This document shows, one piece after another, positions 49,949-64,000 of a DNA stretch of 64,000 nt. Numbering within the stretch: the first letter of the stretch is position 1; each line of letters starts with the position of its first letter. The stretch comes from Hirudinaria manillensis. Taxonomy: Eukaryota > Annelida > Clitellata > Hirudinida > Hirudinidae. The translations under genes were made by a program, and so were the position numbers. The notes below the pieces were generated by a model. That model was not told where the DNA came from, did not search any database, and saw only the letters and a program-made list of their open reading frames with translations. The stretch spans positions 1,562,001 to 1,626,000 of the forward strand of contig CM067527.1 in assembly GCA_034509925.1 (NCBI GenBank). Reading direction: 5' to 3'.

Positions 49949-51061
49949 GAAGACATTATTTATTAATCATTATTTTTTTATTCCGATTTTTACGATTAAT
50001 AATAATATTTATTATTACTATTATTATTATTATTATATTACAAGGTTGCAAATAATTTCCAAGGTATCGCAAACATAAAAAAAACGTATCTAAACATTCC
50101 ACGATTATCTCTGTTTTATCTCACCGCTCGGAGGAAAATCTCTGAACTTCCTGCAAGGAATTGGATGAAGTGAATGAATGAATGAAGTGAGTGAATGAAT
50201 GAAGTGAATGAATGTATGAATGAAGTGAGTGAATGAATAAACAGGGTGAACGAGTGAGTGACTGAACGAATGAGGTGAGGAAGAAGAAAGCGGAAGTTGG
50301 GATTCCCTCGCGAGCCATCTTGACCTCTCGACCCTTAACCGAGCCATCTAGAAATTTCCATCCTTCAGCGATATTTGAACTTGAGTGAGTCAACTTAGTC
50401 TAACCTTTCGTGAAATTTGTCCTTGACCCTAACCCCTGACGTTTGACCTTTTCTTGGTCTCGGCTCCGACTACTTGAGGAAAGCATTGTCCTTCTGGATC
50501 ATGATAGTGATGTCGACTGAAGAGCTATTTATAGGACGCGTGAGGTCAGCAATTAGTGGGGAGTGTTTAACGGCTCACTGTTCCCAGGTCTGTGCGATCA
50601 GATCTTTATATGGGGCTGGGATTTTGCGACACGCCCCAATTTTATTGGCCACTTTCTTTTTCGGTTGGGTGGGTAGGTGAGTGGGTGGAAATGGGGTGGA
50701 AAGAGGGATTGTGGGGGATTTTGAGGGTGGTGGTTGTCCTTGAAAAGAGCCCGCGGACGATTTTTTTTCATTAATCGCCTTTTTATGTCCATAAAACCCT
50801 TGTTTTTATTTTGAGCAAGGTCGGACTTGGGAATATTTACAACAACAAAAATATTAATTTTAATTTTAATTTAAAAGATTTTTTCATCGTTAATGTGTTG
50901 ATATTATTTTTCTTTATTCCACGTACTCGTGCCTAAGTTTACAGAACCCCGGGTTTACAAACGCCTTCGCATCGCCATGGTAACGTAAACTGTTTACCTG
51001 TTGAGGAATTACAAACTCCTTGGTGTAGAGTTTAAATTAATCCACATTTTATTTCCCTTTA

Positions 51062-51176
51062 ACAATAACAACACAAACGACGACGACGATAATGATGATG
51101 ACGATGACGACGACGGTGGTGATGATGATGATGATGATGATGATGATGACGACGACGACGACGATGATGATAACAA
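51062..51176. repeat. (GAT/GAC)n microsatellite
   Basis: GAC, GAT and GAA units with the same GAY mixture seen in the papilin acidic exon, here in intergenic DNA. Confidence 0.85.
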
Positions 51177-51536
51177 TAATTAATTGACCAAATTATATTC
51201 ACAAAACTTATGTTTAACTTTTATCATTAATAAATGAATAAAATATTTATTATTATTATTATTATTATTTAAAAGGAAAGATATAAAATTAATTTAATAA
51301 TTATCAATGTTCCTCATAATATATTTCTATATTTATTTAGTTATTTTATTAATTACATTTTATTATTTATTTAACACTTAATATTTATTTATTTATTAAT
51401 GGATAAGGTGGATAAGGGAACGGGGTGTGTTTGTAACACCAGTGGGTACTCAGGATCAAGTACTTGGTAGTAATCATACGAAATAATTTCAAAAGTCTGT
51501 TTTTATACTCTATCGTGCGATATCCTTATGGTTGAT

Positions 51537-51555
51537 AGGTTGATTGGTTGGTTGG

Positions 51556-51596
<41 letters not shown>

Positions 51597-51597
51597 A
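51537..51597. repeat. (GATT)n microsatellite
   Basis: About 60 bases of TTGATTGG and perfect GATT units. Confidence 0.88.
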
Positions 51598-51737
51598 CGA
51601 GGTTGGTTTTGGAGTTTGGCAGAAGGCGTCTGATTCCCTATGCAGACCCGCATGAAGCGCTATATAAATGGGGAGTAGAGAATTTTTTTTTCTATTCATC
51701 ACTTTTTCTGCTTTTCATTTATATTTCTCATTGTCTC

Positions 51738-51790
51738 CATCATCGTCGTCATGGTCGTCATAACCATCGTTATCATCGTCATCATCGTAG

Positions 51791-51823
<33 letters not shown>

Positions 51824-51909
51824 TCATAGTCATCGTTATCATCATCATCATCATCAACATCATCATGGCCATAGTCATCGTCATCGTCGTCGTCGTCATC
51901 GTCGTCATC
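51738..51909. repeat. (CAT/CGT)n microsatellite
   Basis: About 170 bases of ATC/GTC units. All frames stay open because of the repeat, not because of coding. Confidence 0.88.
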
Positions 51910-52017
51910 GAAATACTTTTGTTGTTCACACGCCAATAAAAGCCACACACACAATAAGCATGTCAAGGATATAATTAAATCATCTCATGCATCGTCTCTA
52001 TTTATTTATTTATATAA

Positions 52018-52173
<156 letters not shown>

Positions 52174-53174
52174 GTATTTATGAATCATTAATAATATTTT
52201 TATTAATTGTTAATATTATTAGTATTTTCAATTATTATTAGTAGTAGTATTAACCATCATCATCACCACCGATATTATATTTAACTGTCGTAATTATAAT
52301 TTTTAAACGTTTAATTTTTCTATTTTTATTATTTTATCATTTATGAAAGATGGGGGGTTTGGTGATTGTTGATGGAAATTTTGAGGAAAAATTGGTGAAC
52401 GGTGTTTCGAATTATGGAATCATAAATCAATATAAAGACATTAGGATGGCGATGGTGATGATGATGATGATGGTGATGATGATGACGACGATGACGATGG
52501 TGACCTCAATAAGGATTTAACGTCAATAGCATATTAATAAATCATTAAGCTTGCATTTTATGCATAAATAAGTAAAAGTGATTATTGCATGGCATGAAAT
52601 GAATTCGTCATCATCGTCGTCGTCGTCATCATCACCACCATCGTCGTCATCGTCGTCATCACCGTCTTCTTTTTTCTCGTCATAGTCATCAGCGATTGCA
52701 ATCATCATCATCATCACCATCGACGTCGTCATCGCAGGTTCTACCCTCCGAGATTCGCATAAATCATCGTTTCCTTGACAACCGTGGAAAACTCGGATGC
52801 CGAACTCCATCCTCATCACCATGACAACGAGGAGATACGCCAGCGGAAGCGTCCCATATAAACTTCTCAGCGCCTCCTCAAATGGAAACAGATCCGGCCA
52901 ATCACAGCCACTGAATCCGACGGGCTACTTGTGAAATATTCCAGATGTTTTCTGGATCAGGCCTTGAACCGATTTGACCTTTGACGTGACCTTTATACGG
53001 CGTCAGGACACCTCTGACGTTGAGGTTTAGCTCTGTTGTTTTTTTTTTGTTAATTTTTGGTTAACTTCTTTTAATAACTGAAATTATTACTCTCTGTGAG
53101 AGTCGTTTTTGATAGGTACTTTGGCTTCTAAGCGAGTTAGTATTTGGTTGTATTATTTGTATTTATAATTTTAT

Positions 53175-53415
53175 TGATCCATCCACCCATCCATCCAGTC
53201 ATCCAATCATCCATCCATCCACCCATCCATCCAGTCATCCAGTCACCCAGCCATCCAATCATCCATCCATCCACCCATCCATCCAGTCATCCAGTCACCC
53301 AGCCATCCAGCCATCGATCCATCCACCCATCCATCCATCCAGTCATCCAGCCATCCACCCATCCATCCATCCAGTCATCTAGCCATCCATCCATCCATCC
53401 ATCCAGCTATCCAGT
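53175..53415. repeat. (CCAT)n-derived minisatellite
   Basis: CCATCCATCCAGTCATCCAG-type units repeat for about 240 bases with a longer-period pattern (CACCCATCCATCCAGTCATC). Confidence 0.88.
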
Positions 53416-54008
53416 GCGCCTACAAAGGACACCGAGGGCAAATGTCATGTGAAGAGCCGAAAAGGGAGAAGATGACGTTCTGAGATCATCGGTGATTCAT
53501 CTCTTCTTCACAATCACAATCACAATCACATCCCGACACGTGGGAAAGTTTGTTTTCGAGTTTGTTTTTTTTTTTTAAATTTTTATTCTGAGGGGATTGG
53601 GCTAGGGTAGGTAGGATGGAGATGAGGGGTGCGTCCGTGGTGGGCTCCACGTACGGAGTCCGGCTAGATCGTTTGATCCTCTGGGTCCTTAAAAATTTCA
53701 ATAAATAACTCATCATCAGACAAAGCTTTGCCTGTCTGGCTTTGTACTTAACTTTCTGGACCACTAAGCTGTGATGTTGCGATCATCTTGTGCCAATTTC
53801 GTTACTGATATGTTGCTAATTTTCTTCATAATATTCAAAATATTTCTTCATAATATTACTAAATATTATTAATATTGCCGGAAATTAAGCAAGCCATTTT
53901 TTATCTGTAATTATTAATTAAATAATGTTAATAAGTTAAAAATTAACAATAACTTTAATGAGTCTCGATAATGTCGATAATTATATAATTACGTAACCTT
54001 AACATGTT

Positions 54009-54103
54009 TCAGTTCATTCATTCGTTCACTCGTTCATTCGTTCACTCATTCATTCGTTCACTCGTTCATTCGTTCATTCGTTCACTCGTTCATTCGTTCA
54101 CCA
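54009..54103. repeat. (TTCATTCG/TTCACTCG)n repeat
   Basis: About 95 bases of tandem TTCA(T/C)TCG octamers. Confidence 0.88.
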
Positions 54104-54293
54104 ACTCACGACAAAGTCAGGCGCGTTTTGAACGCGAACGCAACTCTCTGAAGTTCAAAGGAGTTTCCCATGACTCAGTGCTCGATAACTGTCACCAAAG
54201 AGATACGACAACAACAACAACAACACGGGCATGAAACAAACTCCAACGGGAGGCAAGACCTTGGGTGAGCAAGACGAGAAGAAGCAAGACCTT

Positions 54294-54366
54294 GAAGTTA
54301 GGGTTAGGGATAGGATTACGGTTAGGGTTAGGATTAGGGTTGGGGTTAGGGCTAGGGTTAGGTTTA
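54294..54366 (+). repeat. Second TTAGGG-like interstitial repeat patch
   Basis: GTTAGGGTTAGGGATAGGAT followed by TTACGGTTAGGGTTAGGAT-type variants over about 70 bases. More degenerate than the array at 6214-6345. A short TTAGGGTTAGGG also occurs at 8001-8013. Confidence 0.75.
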
Positions 54367-55142
54367 GGATTCTGGTTTGGGTGAGTCAAGACCTTGAGGA
54401 AGGAAAAGAAAGGATAGGTGAGACAAGTGGCAGAACAAGATCCTACTTTGGACAAGACTTTGAGAAACTAAGTCCAAAAGAAGGTTTACCGGATAAGGAA
54501 GACCCAATAAGTACAAGGAGTCTTCTTCCTACACCCCCATACAATATCTACAACTCATTCAGAACTTTTTCCAACATAATGAGATGTTATCAGATTAGTT
54601 CGAACGGAGTTTTTTACGTGACACGGTGACTTAATCGTGTCTGACAACAAAGCCACGCACAGTCACGGCAAATAAAGTTGGAACGAGCGGCGTGCTGTTC
54701 CTCGCCTTTATCCACAACAGTAACAACGAAGCCAGCTGTTCCTAAACTGGAAAACATAACCAGGCTGAGGTAGCAAGTGTGAGGAAAGGAATTTGCCCTA
54801 AAAACGAGGCCTCTCTTTAGATAGCTCCTCTAACGCTTTCTAGTGCTCTAATTATCCCTTTCCCAAGAAAATAGCATTCATTCTCTTACGCTCTTTCTAT
54901 CTTTTCATTTGTCTAACTTGCTGTCGTAATTATGTTTTAAAGTGTAATTACGATGTTTCAATAGTATGTTTGTTTGTCTCTCTGTCTGTGTGCGTTCAAC
55001 TTTAGATTACCTTGGATTGAATGGATTGAATAGATCTAGTAACATCTTATTGAGATTCAGGTGTTTAAAAAATCAGTTACAAATACCATCTCAAGCCTGA
55101 TCAGTATCCTTCGCACCTGCTTCCATGTCTGGAAATGACTGG

Positions 55143-55230
55143 AAATTATGAAAATGGAAAGAAAACAATACTCCTGAATAAATTATGAAATTATGAAAAT
55201 GGAAAGAAAACAATACTCCTGAATAATCCA
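55143..55230. repeat. 45-base tandem duplication
   Basis: AAATTATGAAAATGGAAAGA through CTCCTGAATAA is present twice in direct succession with almost no differences. Confidence 0.85.
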
Positions 55231-56529
55231 ACGTTGGTTGTCTGAGATGAACTTGAAGATCGCTCTCATTAGTTATCAGTTATTTTGTTATTATAAATGA
55301 TAATAACATGTAATTATAACAGCAGTATTATCGTGAATTTTGATAATAGTCCGCTGAGGAACTAGCGGAAGGATACAGAAATGGAAAGTTGGGTATGACA
55401 CTTGATGATGACATTTGATGATGACGTTTACACAAATCAGAATCGTCGTTTTTCAAGTAAAATAAACAAAATACCTTTGACAATATAAATTTACTGAAAT
55501 ACTTTGCTAAAATATCCTCCCTAACCACGAGCGTTACTTTGTGACTTTGCTTTGATAAAGTAAATGTTGAAGAATACATAACCCTTTGTTCTAACCATGT
55601 AACAAAGAGTCTCTAACACGTGGATTGTTATCATCACAATGCCGGTGGTCTCAATCAATGAGAGGCCACCCAAGGCTTCAATTCTTTCTCCAAATGCAAG
55701 GAAGCATTGAAATGGATAACCTTGAACATGCATGTTAAAAATTTCTAAGAAATTCGTTATAATTATTATTATTATAACTTAACCATATGTTATACAACTT
55801 AAGTCTTAATTGGTCGACCTTAATAAATAATTAGTTCATTTGATGATTTATTAAAAGGATTTAAAAAAGTCAAAAGTAATCAGCGTGTACTGATGAACAC
55901 CAAGTAAACTCTTCCAGCAGATTCCAGCCATGTATTGTAGATCCAACAAGCGCTGATCGTCATCATCACCGATGACTAAAGCCACCTTGGAAGTATCCAT
56001 TAAAAAGACCCGTACATCATGCGATCAAAGTTATCCTCTGTGCTGAAAATGTTATTTTTTAGAGCCAAAAGATGTCACTACAAATGAATCGTGATAATTT
56101 AATACATTGGAAGCAGAAAGAAAGTGTAAAAAAATTATGAAAATTAAAGTTTAATATTAGTTTAATGATTCGATTTATAATTATAACTACAGCAATTTTT
56201 ATTGGTAGGGTGGAAGATTATGCATGTTAATTTTTTAAGACATTTCCAATTCACTCCCTAGATGAACGTTTTCATTTTATTCCCCAGGGTTCAGTAAATT
56301 TTTTGAAAAATTCGCAGGATCTCTAGCGAGTAATTTAAAATTTTTCTAACTCATTTTATAAGCGAAAAGAAAAAATTTATTTCAAAACAAAGAATTTAAT
56401 CTAATTTTTATCTAATTTAAATTTACAATTCCATATAACAATTACCCTAAAACTTGCAACAATCGTTAAACATTCTTCGATACGTGCGTTACATATTCCT
56501 ACGATCATTCCCTCTAAGCCTCACAACCA

Positions 56530-56822
56530 ACTGAATTGATGATTAATGCTGCTGTTGATGGATGACGTAATGCGTTTTCCGTTTCCAGAGGTTCATTCAA
56601 AAGTTTTGAATTTAAAAAAACCCTGCCATTATTATCTATTTGATTACATTTACTTTAATAAAAACGATTTTATTTCACGCTTATTATTCACAATTTTCAA
56701 TTTCAGATTAAATCAGTAATTAATTAAAAATAAATAAAGTAGAATATATTCTGCCCGAATAACGTTACAGGTAAACAAAATTTATTAAAAACCAATACAA
56801 ACCACTTGGCTTTAAGTCTTTT
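56530..56822 (-). pseudogene. Truncated fourth histone unit: 5' flank only, plus 3' flank of copy A
   Basis: From about 56533 rightward the sequence repeats the region upstream of the ATG in copies A and B (AATTGATGATTAATGCTGCT, then TTTCCGTTTCCAGAGG). It runs on into the 3' flank of copy A with GAATATATTCTGCCCGAATA. No histone coding sequence lies to the left, so one unit has been lost except for its upstream flank. Confidence 0.75.
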
Positions 56823-57239
<417 letters not shown>

Positions 57240-57436
57240 TTAAGAGCGAGTGCTGACTGCGGGAACTAATTGATGATTAATGCTGCTGTTGATGGATGCG
57301 TTTTCCGTTTCCAGAGGTTCATTCAAAAGTTTTGAATTTAAAAAAATCTTGCCATTACTATCTATTTTATTACATTTATTTTAATAATTTTTATTACACG
57401 CTTATTATTCAAAATTTTACAGATTAAATCAGTAAT

Positions 57437-58568
57437 TTCATTTCATTTCATTTCATTTATTCGAGACGAACGAAGGGCCGAGGCCTCTGACACGTTCGGA
57501 AAAACAACTGAAGCGCAAATAGAACATAAACAATCGCCATTCGGACTTAAAAAACAAAAAACAAAATCAAAAAAAACTCTTGTACAGATGTAAGCTCTTG
57601 GGGTTCGTGATATTTAAGGTATTGGTTAAGGTTTAATTTGTGGATCTCAGCAATGAAGCGGGACGTGGTTGAGGAGTTAACGACATGAGCTGGCAGGGTG
57701 TTCCAGGATTTGACAATTCGATTGGAGAAAAAGTATTTGGAAGTATTACAACGGAATTTGTTTGTCCTGAGTTTGTAGTTGTTGCCTCTGGTCCTAGCGT
57801 ATGTTGATCTGTTGAGAATAGTGGAGATTTTGCTATTAGTAAGGCCTTTTAGTAGTTTAAAACACATGGTGAGATCGGCCAGTAGTCTTCGTTTTTCTAG
57901 GGTGGGCAATTTAAGAATCTTAAGTCTCAGCAGATAAGGATATTTGGCCAGTGTGGGAATGGCCTTGGTGAACCTTTTTTGGATCTGTTCAAGCCTATCG
58001 ATGAGAAGTTTTTTGTGTGGGTTCCATACAGGAAAGCCGTATTCGAGTATTGGCCTAACAAAGGTACAAAATGCCCTTATGAGGATGTCATGGTCACGTG
58101 AGGAAAATGATGCTAGAATCAGTTTGGATATTGTCGCTGCCTTTCTGGTGATGTTATCTATGTGCTTGTCAAGTCGGAGCGAAGAATCTATTATTCCTAG
58201 ATCTAGTATTCCTAGATCTCGAATCATGTTAACTCTTGACAGTATGTGGTTGTGAATACAATATTCATTTGGATGAAAAGATCTTTTGCAGCCAATTAAT
58301 GAGAGAATCTGACATTTGTCGGGAGTTGTAGCTGTCATCTCTCACTACACTCCACTATCGTATCAAGAGATCTCTGCAGCTGGAGAGGAGAACTATTGTA
58401 AAGCTTTATGTCATCAGCGAAGAGCTTACAAATTGTGTCTGAATTCTTGAATAAGCCAGGAAGGTCGTTTATGTACAGTAAAAATAATGTTGGCCCAAGA
58501 ACACTCCCCTGGGGAACTCCACTAGTAACGGCAACCTCTTCCGAGACAGAGCCGTTTATTATGACTTT
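57437..58568 (-). mobile_element. 5'-truncated CR1/jockey-like non-LTR retrotransposon fragment
   Basis: The minus strand encodes the end of a reverse transcriptase. One frame has VPQGSVLGPTLFLLYINDL and LFADDIKLY (FADD at 58410-58421). A frameshift and stop near 58340 separate it from a second frame at 57547-58338, with DKCQIL, the thumb region (RAFCTFVRPILEYGFPVWNP, RRFTKAIP-type) and a C-terminal FFSNRIVKSWNTLP. The 3' end is a (TTTCA)n run (plus orientation), and TAAT flanks both sides. It interrupts the histone tandem unit and is inactive. Confidence 0.85.
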
Positions 58569-58657
58569 TAATGAATTAAAAAGAAATAAAGTAGAATATA
58601 TTCTGCCCGAATAACGTTACAGGTAAACAAAATTTATTTGAAACATCAAAGCATTTA

Positions 58658-58684
58658 AAAGCCAATGCAAAACCACTTGGCTTT
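58658..58684 (-). terminator. Inverted repeat just downstream of copy B stop codon
   Basis: AAAGCCAA and TTGGCTTT form a perfect 8-bp stem with an 11-base loop, starting about 10 bases after the stop. It does not match the animal histone stem-loop consensus (6-bp stem, 4-base loop). An AATAAA on the minus strand lies about 20 bases further on. Confidence 0.4.
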
Positions 58685-58693
58685 AAGTCTTTT

Positions 58694-59110
<417 letters not shown>

Positions 59111-59403
59111 TTAAGAGCGAGTGCTGACTGAGGGAACTAATTGATGATTAATGCTGCTGTCGATGGACGACGTTTTTCGTTTCCAGAGGTTCATTCAAAA
59201 GTTTTGAATTTTAAAAAACCCTGCCATTATTATCTATTTTATTACATTTATTTTAATAAAAACGTTTTTATTACACGCTTATTATTCATAATTTTAAATT
59301 TCAGATTAAATCAGTAATGAATTAAAAAGAAATAAAGTAGAATATATTCTGCCCGAATAACGTTACAGGTAAACAAAATTTATTTGAAACATCAAAGCAT
59401 TTA

Positions 59404-59430
59404 AAAGCCAATGCAAAACCACTTGGCTTT
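59404..59430 (-). terminator. Inverted repeat just downstream of copy C stop codon
   Basis: The same 8-bp stem and 11-base loop as downstream of copy B. Copy A has the same site with one arm changed (AAAACCAA). Confidence 0.4.
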
Positions 59431-59439
59431 AAGTCTTTT

Positions 59440-61692
<2,253 letters not shown>

Positions 61693-61944
61693 TTAAGAAA
61701 CTCGCTAAGAAAAAAATAATCGATTATTTCGCTCAGGCTCGTCCTAAAGGATCGAAATTTCGGGAAATCATCCAAAACACGCTAGGAACTCAAACCGACG
61801 AAACACCAACCGAACAATAATCCAGTAACAGAACAAATTCGAACAAAACGTGTAGAAAAACAAACCGAGTTGAAATTTCGATTTAACGCAGCAAACTCAA
61901 CGATCCGGGAGAAAAACGAGCGTGCACAAAGCTGGACGGTTTTA

Positions 61945-62078
61945 TATTTATACGTCAATATACAACAATGGTACTTAACGGCGTGACGCTATTGGTTGGT
62001 GAAACTCTGATTTCTATTGGTTAAAATTCACTCTATTTCAGCTCTCTCATTGGCCAGAATCTACTCTCTTCTCATTGG
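61945..62078 (-). promoter_or_regulatory. H3.3 promoter: TATA box and four CCAAT boxes
   Basis: On the minus strand TATAAATA lies at 61945-61952, preceded by a TGACGTA CRE-like site at about 61951-61957. Four CCAAT boxes (ATTGG on the plus strand) lie upstream at 61991, 62016, 62049 and 62074, spaced 25, 33 and 25 bases. This is a strong NF-Y-type promoter arrangement about 280-410 bases upstream of the ATG. Confidence 0.7.
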
Positions 62079-63301
62079 TCGAATTTGACAACATTTTTCC
62101 TCAAATTTGAGTTTGTTAATTTTTGCTTGATTTTGGTTTTTAACGATTTTTGGCCTATGAAATAGTATATTTAAAACTTTGCTTAACATAAGAAACGTCT
62201 ACATGTAAAATTATCCCATAATTTCTTTATAAATAAACGTTTAAAACTCGAATAACTTACGTTCACAGATTTGTGAGAACTATGTTATCTCTATGATATA
62301 TGATTTTTTTAATCAACTAGATTAAAATATTTGGTGAACTTGAATTCCTGCAATTTTGGTATAATTTCTTTCCTAATTTCTGTCGCAGATTTGATTGTTT
62401 GACATTTTGAATCTTTCAGGTTATCTAACCAAACATTGATATACAATTTCATGTTAAACATTTTTACAACTTTTTTGAACAAAATACTAAATTAGTGCTA
62501 TAAAAATAATTCGTAAAATGTATAAAAGGAGCTAGCTGTTATTTGGCACGCAGAACGTTATTTGAAAATTATCGGTCTTTATTTAACAAATCGCTCAATA
62601 TCAGTTGCAGAAATTTTTGTTGATAGTTTGACCAACAATTAATAAACAGCAATTTAATCGTATATAAATTTTACGTTACTCATTCATTGACCTGCCTACG
62701 CTTTTATTAGGAGGCTTACAACTGATAACCCCCAAGCATATTGTCACCGAATAGAAGCGTAATATTCATCTAAATAGTCGCTGATGCCAGATGATAACAG
62801 TAGCACGATAGAACGATCTCATTTTTACTCAAAACACGCCCACCCTCTAGTAATTCACCGAGGCAAATTCAAACTATTCACAAGAATTCAAAAATAACTT
62901 TATTATAATTTCATGCCTTGACTTGAATTGAATGGATGTCCCATAAAGAAAAAAATAAAAAATAAAATTAACCAGGACACTACACTGATGTTTTATAGTC
63001 GAATAATAAACGACGTGACTGCATGAAACGATCCTACGAAAACAAGGTGAACGGTTGGCATTCAGATCGGAAAATCAAGCTAAAACAAGCATTCGGGGCT
63101 GGCAGAGACATACAAAACAGGGGGAGCACCGTATACCCGCCCCTCGCATACTAAAAAAAGATGCCTAGGCGATCGTATAATATGAAAATACAAACAAATC
63201 ACAGTAGCTATATGCCGGCGTCATCGGTAGAGAGAGACTCAAAATGTGATGACGTGCGTCCATTAAAATACTCTATCGTCAGGGTTCTGGCTCTCTGATG
63301 C
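62079..63301. other. Intergenic region and 3' UTR of the PHRF1/SCAF1-like gene
   Basis: The right part is the 3' UTR of the minus-strand gene ending at 63302. An AATAAA on the minus strand at 62899-62904 is a candidate polyadenylation signal. The left part belongs to the upstream side of the H3.3 promoter. No further gene seen. Confidence 0.55.
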
Positions 63302-64000
63302 TCAGGCCTTGTTCTTCTTATGCAACAACGCCTTGACGTACTTCTCTGCGTAATGTTCGATTTTGTCCTTCTTGACCTCATCCTTTCTGTTTTTTGAAAA
63401 CTGTAATAAAGCACATCTTGTTAGCTATGACATGAATCATCGATTAGCATTCAAAGTCATTTTCTAATGTAGTTGATTCCATTTTGTATCTTCCTTTTTA
63501 GTATGCTTTACATAATTCTTCAGAATGATTTTTGAAAAAGAATCTCTACCTTTGGAACAATCTTCCTCATGATTTCCTTGTAGTCATCCTTGGAGATCTT
63601 CTGTTTTGAATAGAAAGGTTTGAGAAAGTCTTTCATAATGGAGACGACTTGCTCTTGGCAGCTGGCCTTTTTTGACTGGCAAGATTATTTATTGAAAATT
63701 GAATAAAAAAAAACAAGCAAACAAATTCATTCAAGGGAGCTAAAATAATTCTAATCTTATTATAATCATATACTAAGGTTTCTTAATTCAAAAGGGTCAT
63801 TCCTGAATGGTCATTCTATATTGCAGGTTGTGACAGTTAGCTGTGAAACTCACATGGTCGTGTTGCCTCTTCTTAGAGTCCTTCTTTGTTGATGAGTTTT
63901 TGTCAGCTTTTGTCGAACTGTTAGGTTCCGGACAGTTGAATGTGACTTTCCGACTGGAAGAGGATTTTATTTTCGCGGTCGCAACGTCGCACGGAGAGTT
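63302..64000 (-). CDS. PHRF1/SCAF1-family protein, C-terminal end (partial)
   Basis: Exons 63854-64000, 63550-63675 and 63302-63400, all phase 0, with GT-AG introns; 123 codons plus TGA, entering from the right edge. The first exon is Ser/Lys-rich (KKDSKKRQHDH). The second gives VSIMKDFLKPFYSKQKISKD then DYKEIMRKIVPK, and the last YAEKYVKALLHKKNKA. This matches the conserved C-terminal helix-rich module (KPFYxxxxIxKxEYKxIxRKAVxK…YVxxY) of PHRF1 and SCAF1, nuclear proteins linked to the RNA polymerase II C-terminal domain. The upstream RING/PHD or SR regions are outside the window, so the two families cannot be separated. Confidence 0.75.

Noticed and set aside
53486-53764. Minus-strand 92-codon open frame (…SSRTPYVEPTTDAP…)
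   Set aside because: Looks like non-repeat sequence and might be the edge of a dispersed element, but I could not tie it to a family.
54231-54629. 132-codon open frame on the plus strand
   Set aside because: Crosses the TTAGGG-like patch, which gives a VRVR repeat; no other support.

Overview
This is a window of nuclear DNA from an invertebrate animal. It is AT-rich and full of short tandem repeats, mainly (ATT)n, (GAT)n, (GGAT)n and (TTCA)n. It carries spliced metazoan genes, all read from the minus strand, with GT-AG introns. The 37-exon papilin gene has insect-type papilin cassettes together with an antistasin-like domain, which argues for an invertebrate bilaterian. Two stretches of TTAGGG-like interstitial repeat fit an animal with TTAGGG telomeres better than a typical arthropod (TTAGG). 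I cannot name the species.

Layout, left to right. (1) 153-5306, minus: the first nine coding exons (584 codons) of a cadherin-superfamily gene, with signal peptide, a short RYKR-ended propeptide and about five and a half cadherin repeats; it continues beyond the left edge. (2) 5307-7677: intergenic, with a TTAGGG-like array. (3) 7678-44995, minus: a complete papilin gene. I joined 37 exons; every intron is GT-AG, the phases agree throughout and the total is 10,557 nt (3,518 residues). Domain order: signal peptide, TSR1, ADAMTS cysteine-rich and spacer region, one 3.7-kb exon encoding about 1,245 residues of Asp/Glu-rich sequence with about 30 Ser-Gly pairs, four more TSRs, six papilin cassettes, thirteen Kunitz domains, an antistasin-like domain, five Ig domains, PLAC domain. 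(4) 44996-56500: about 11.5 kb without a convincing gene, made of microsatellites and minisatellites, a decayed tRNA-Glu-like element and a second TTAGGG-like patch. (5) 56530-59850, minus: a tandem array of three intronless, divergent H3.3-like histone genes plus the flank of a fourth, with a 5'-truncated CR1/jockey-like retroelement inserted between two units. (6) 61151-61665, minus: a two-exon gene that appears identical to canonical histone H3.3, with a TATA box and four CCAAT boxes upstream. (7) 63302-64000, minus: the last three coding exons of a PHRF1/SCAF1-family gene, continuing beyond the right edge.

The papilin is a predicted secreted extracellular-matrix protein. Its acidic exon looks like a proteoglycan core: repeated SGD/SGE motifs in Asp-rich sequence are the classical context for glycosaminoglycan attachment. 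The exon is built from GAT/GAC repeats like those lying in the surrounding introns. The histone array is the other notable region. The copies have lost Ser31 (two copies), Pro30 (all) and, in one copy, Gly90, and the copy nearest the parent gene looks like a gene-conversion mosaic. All coordinates come from reading the sequence by eye with frame and phase checks; no database search or transcript was available.
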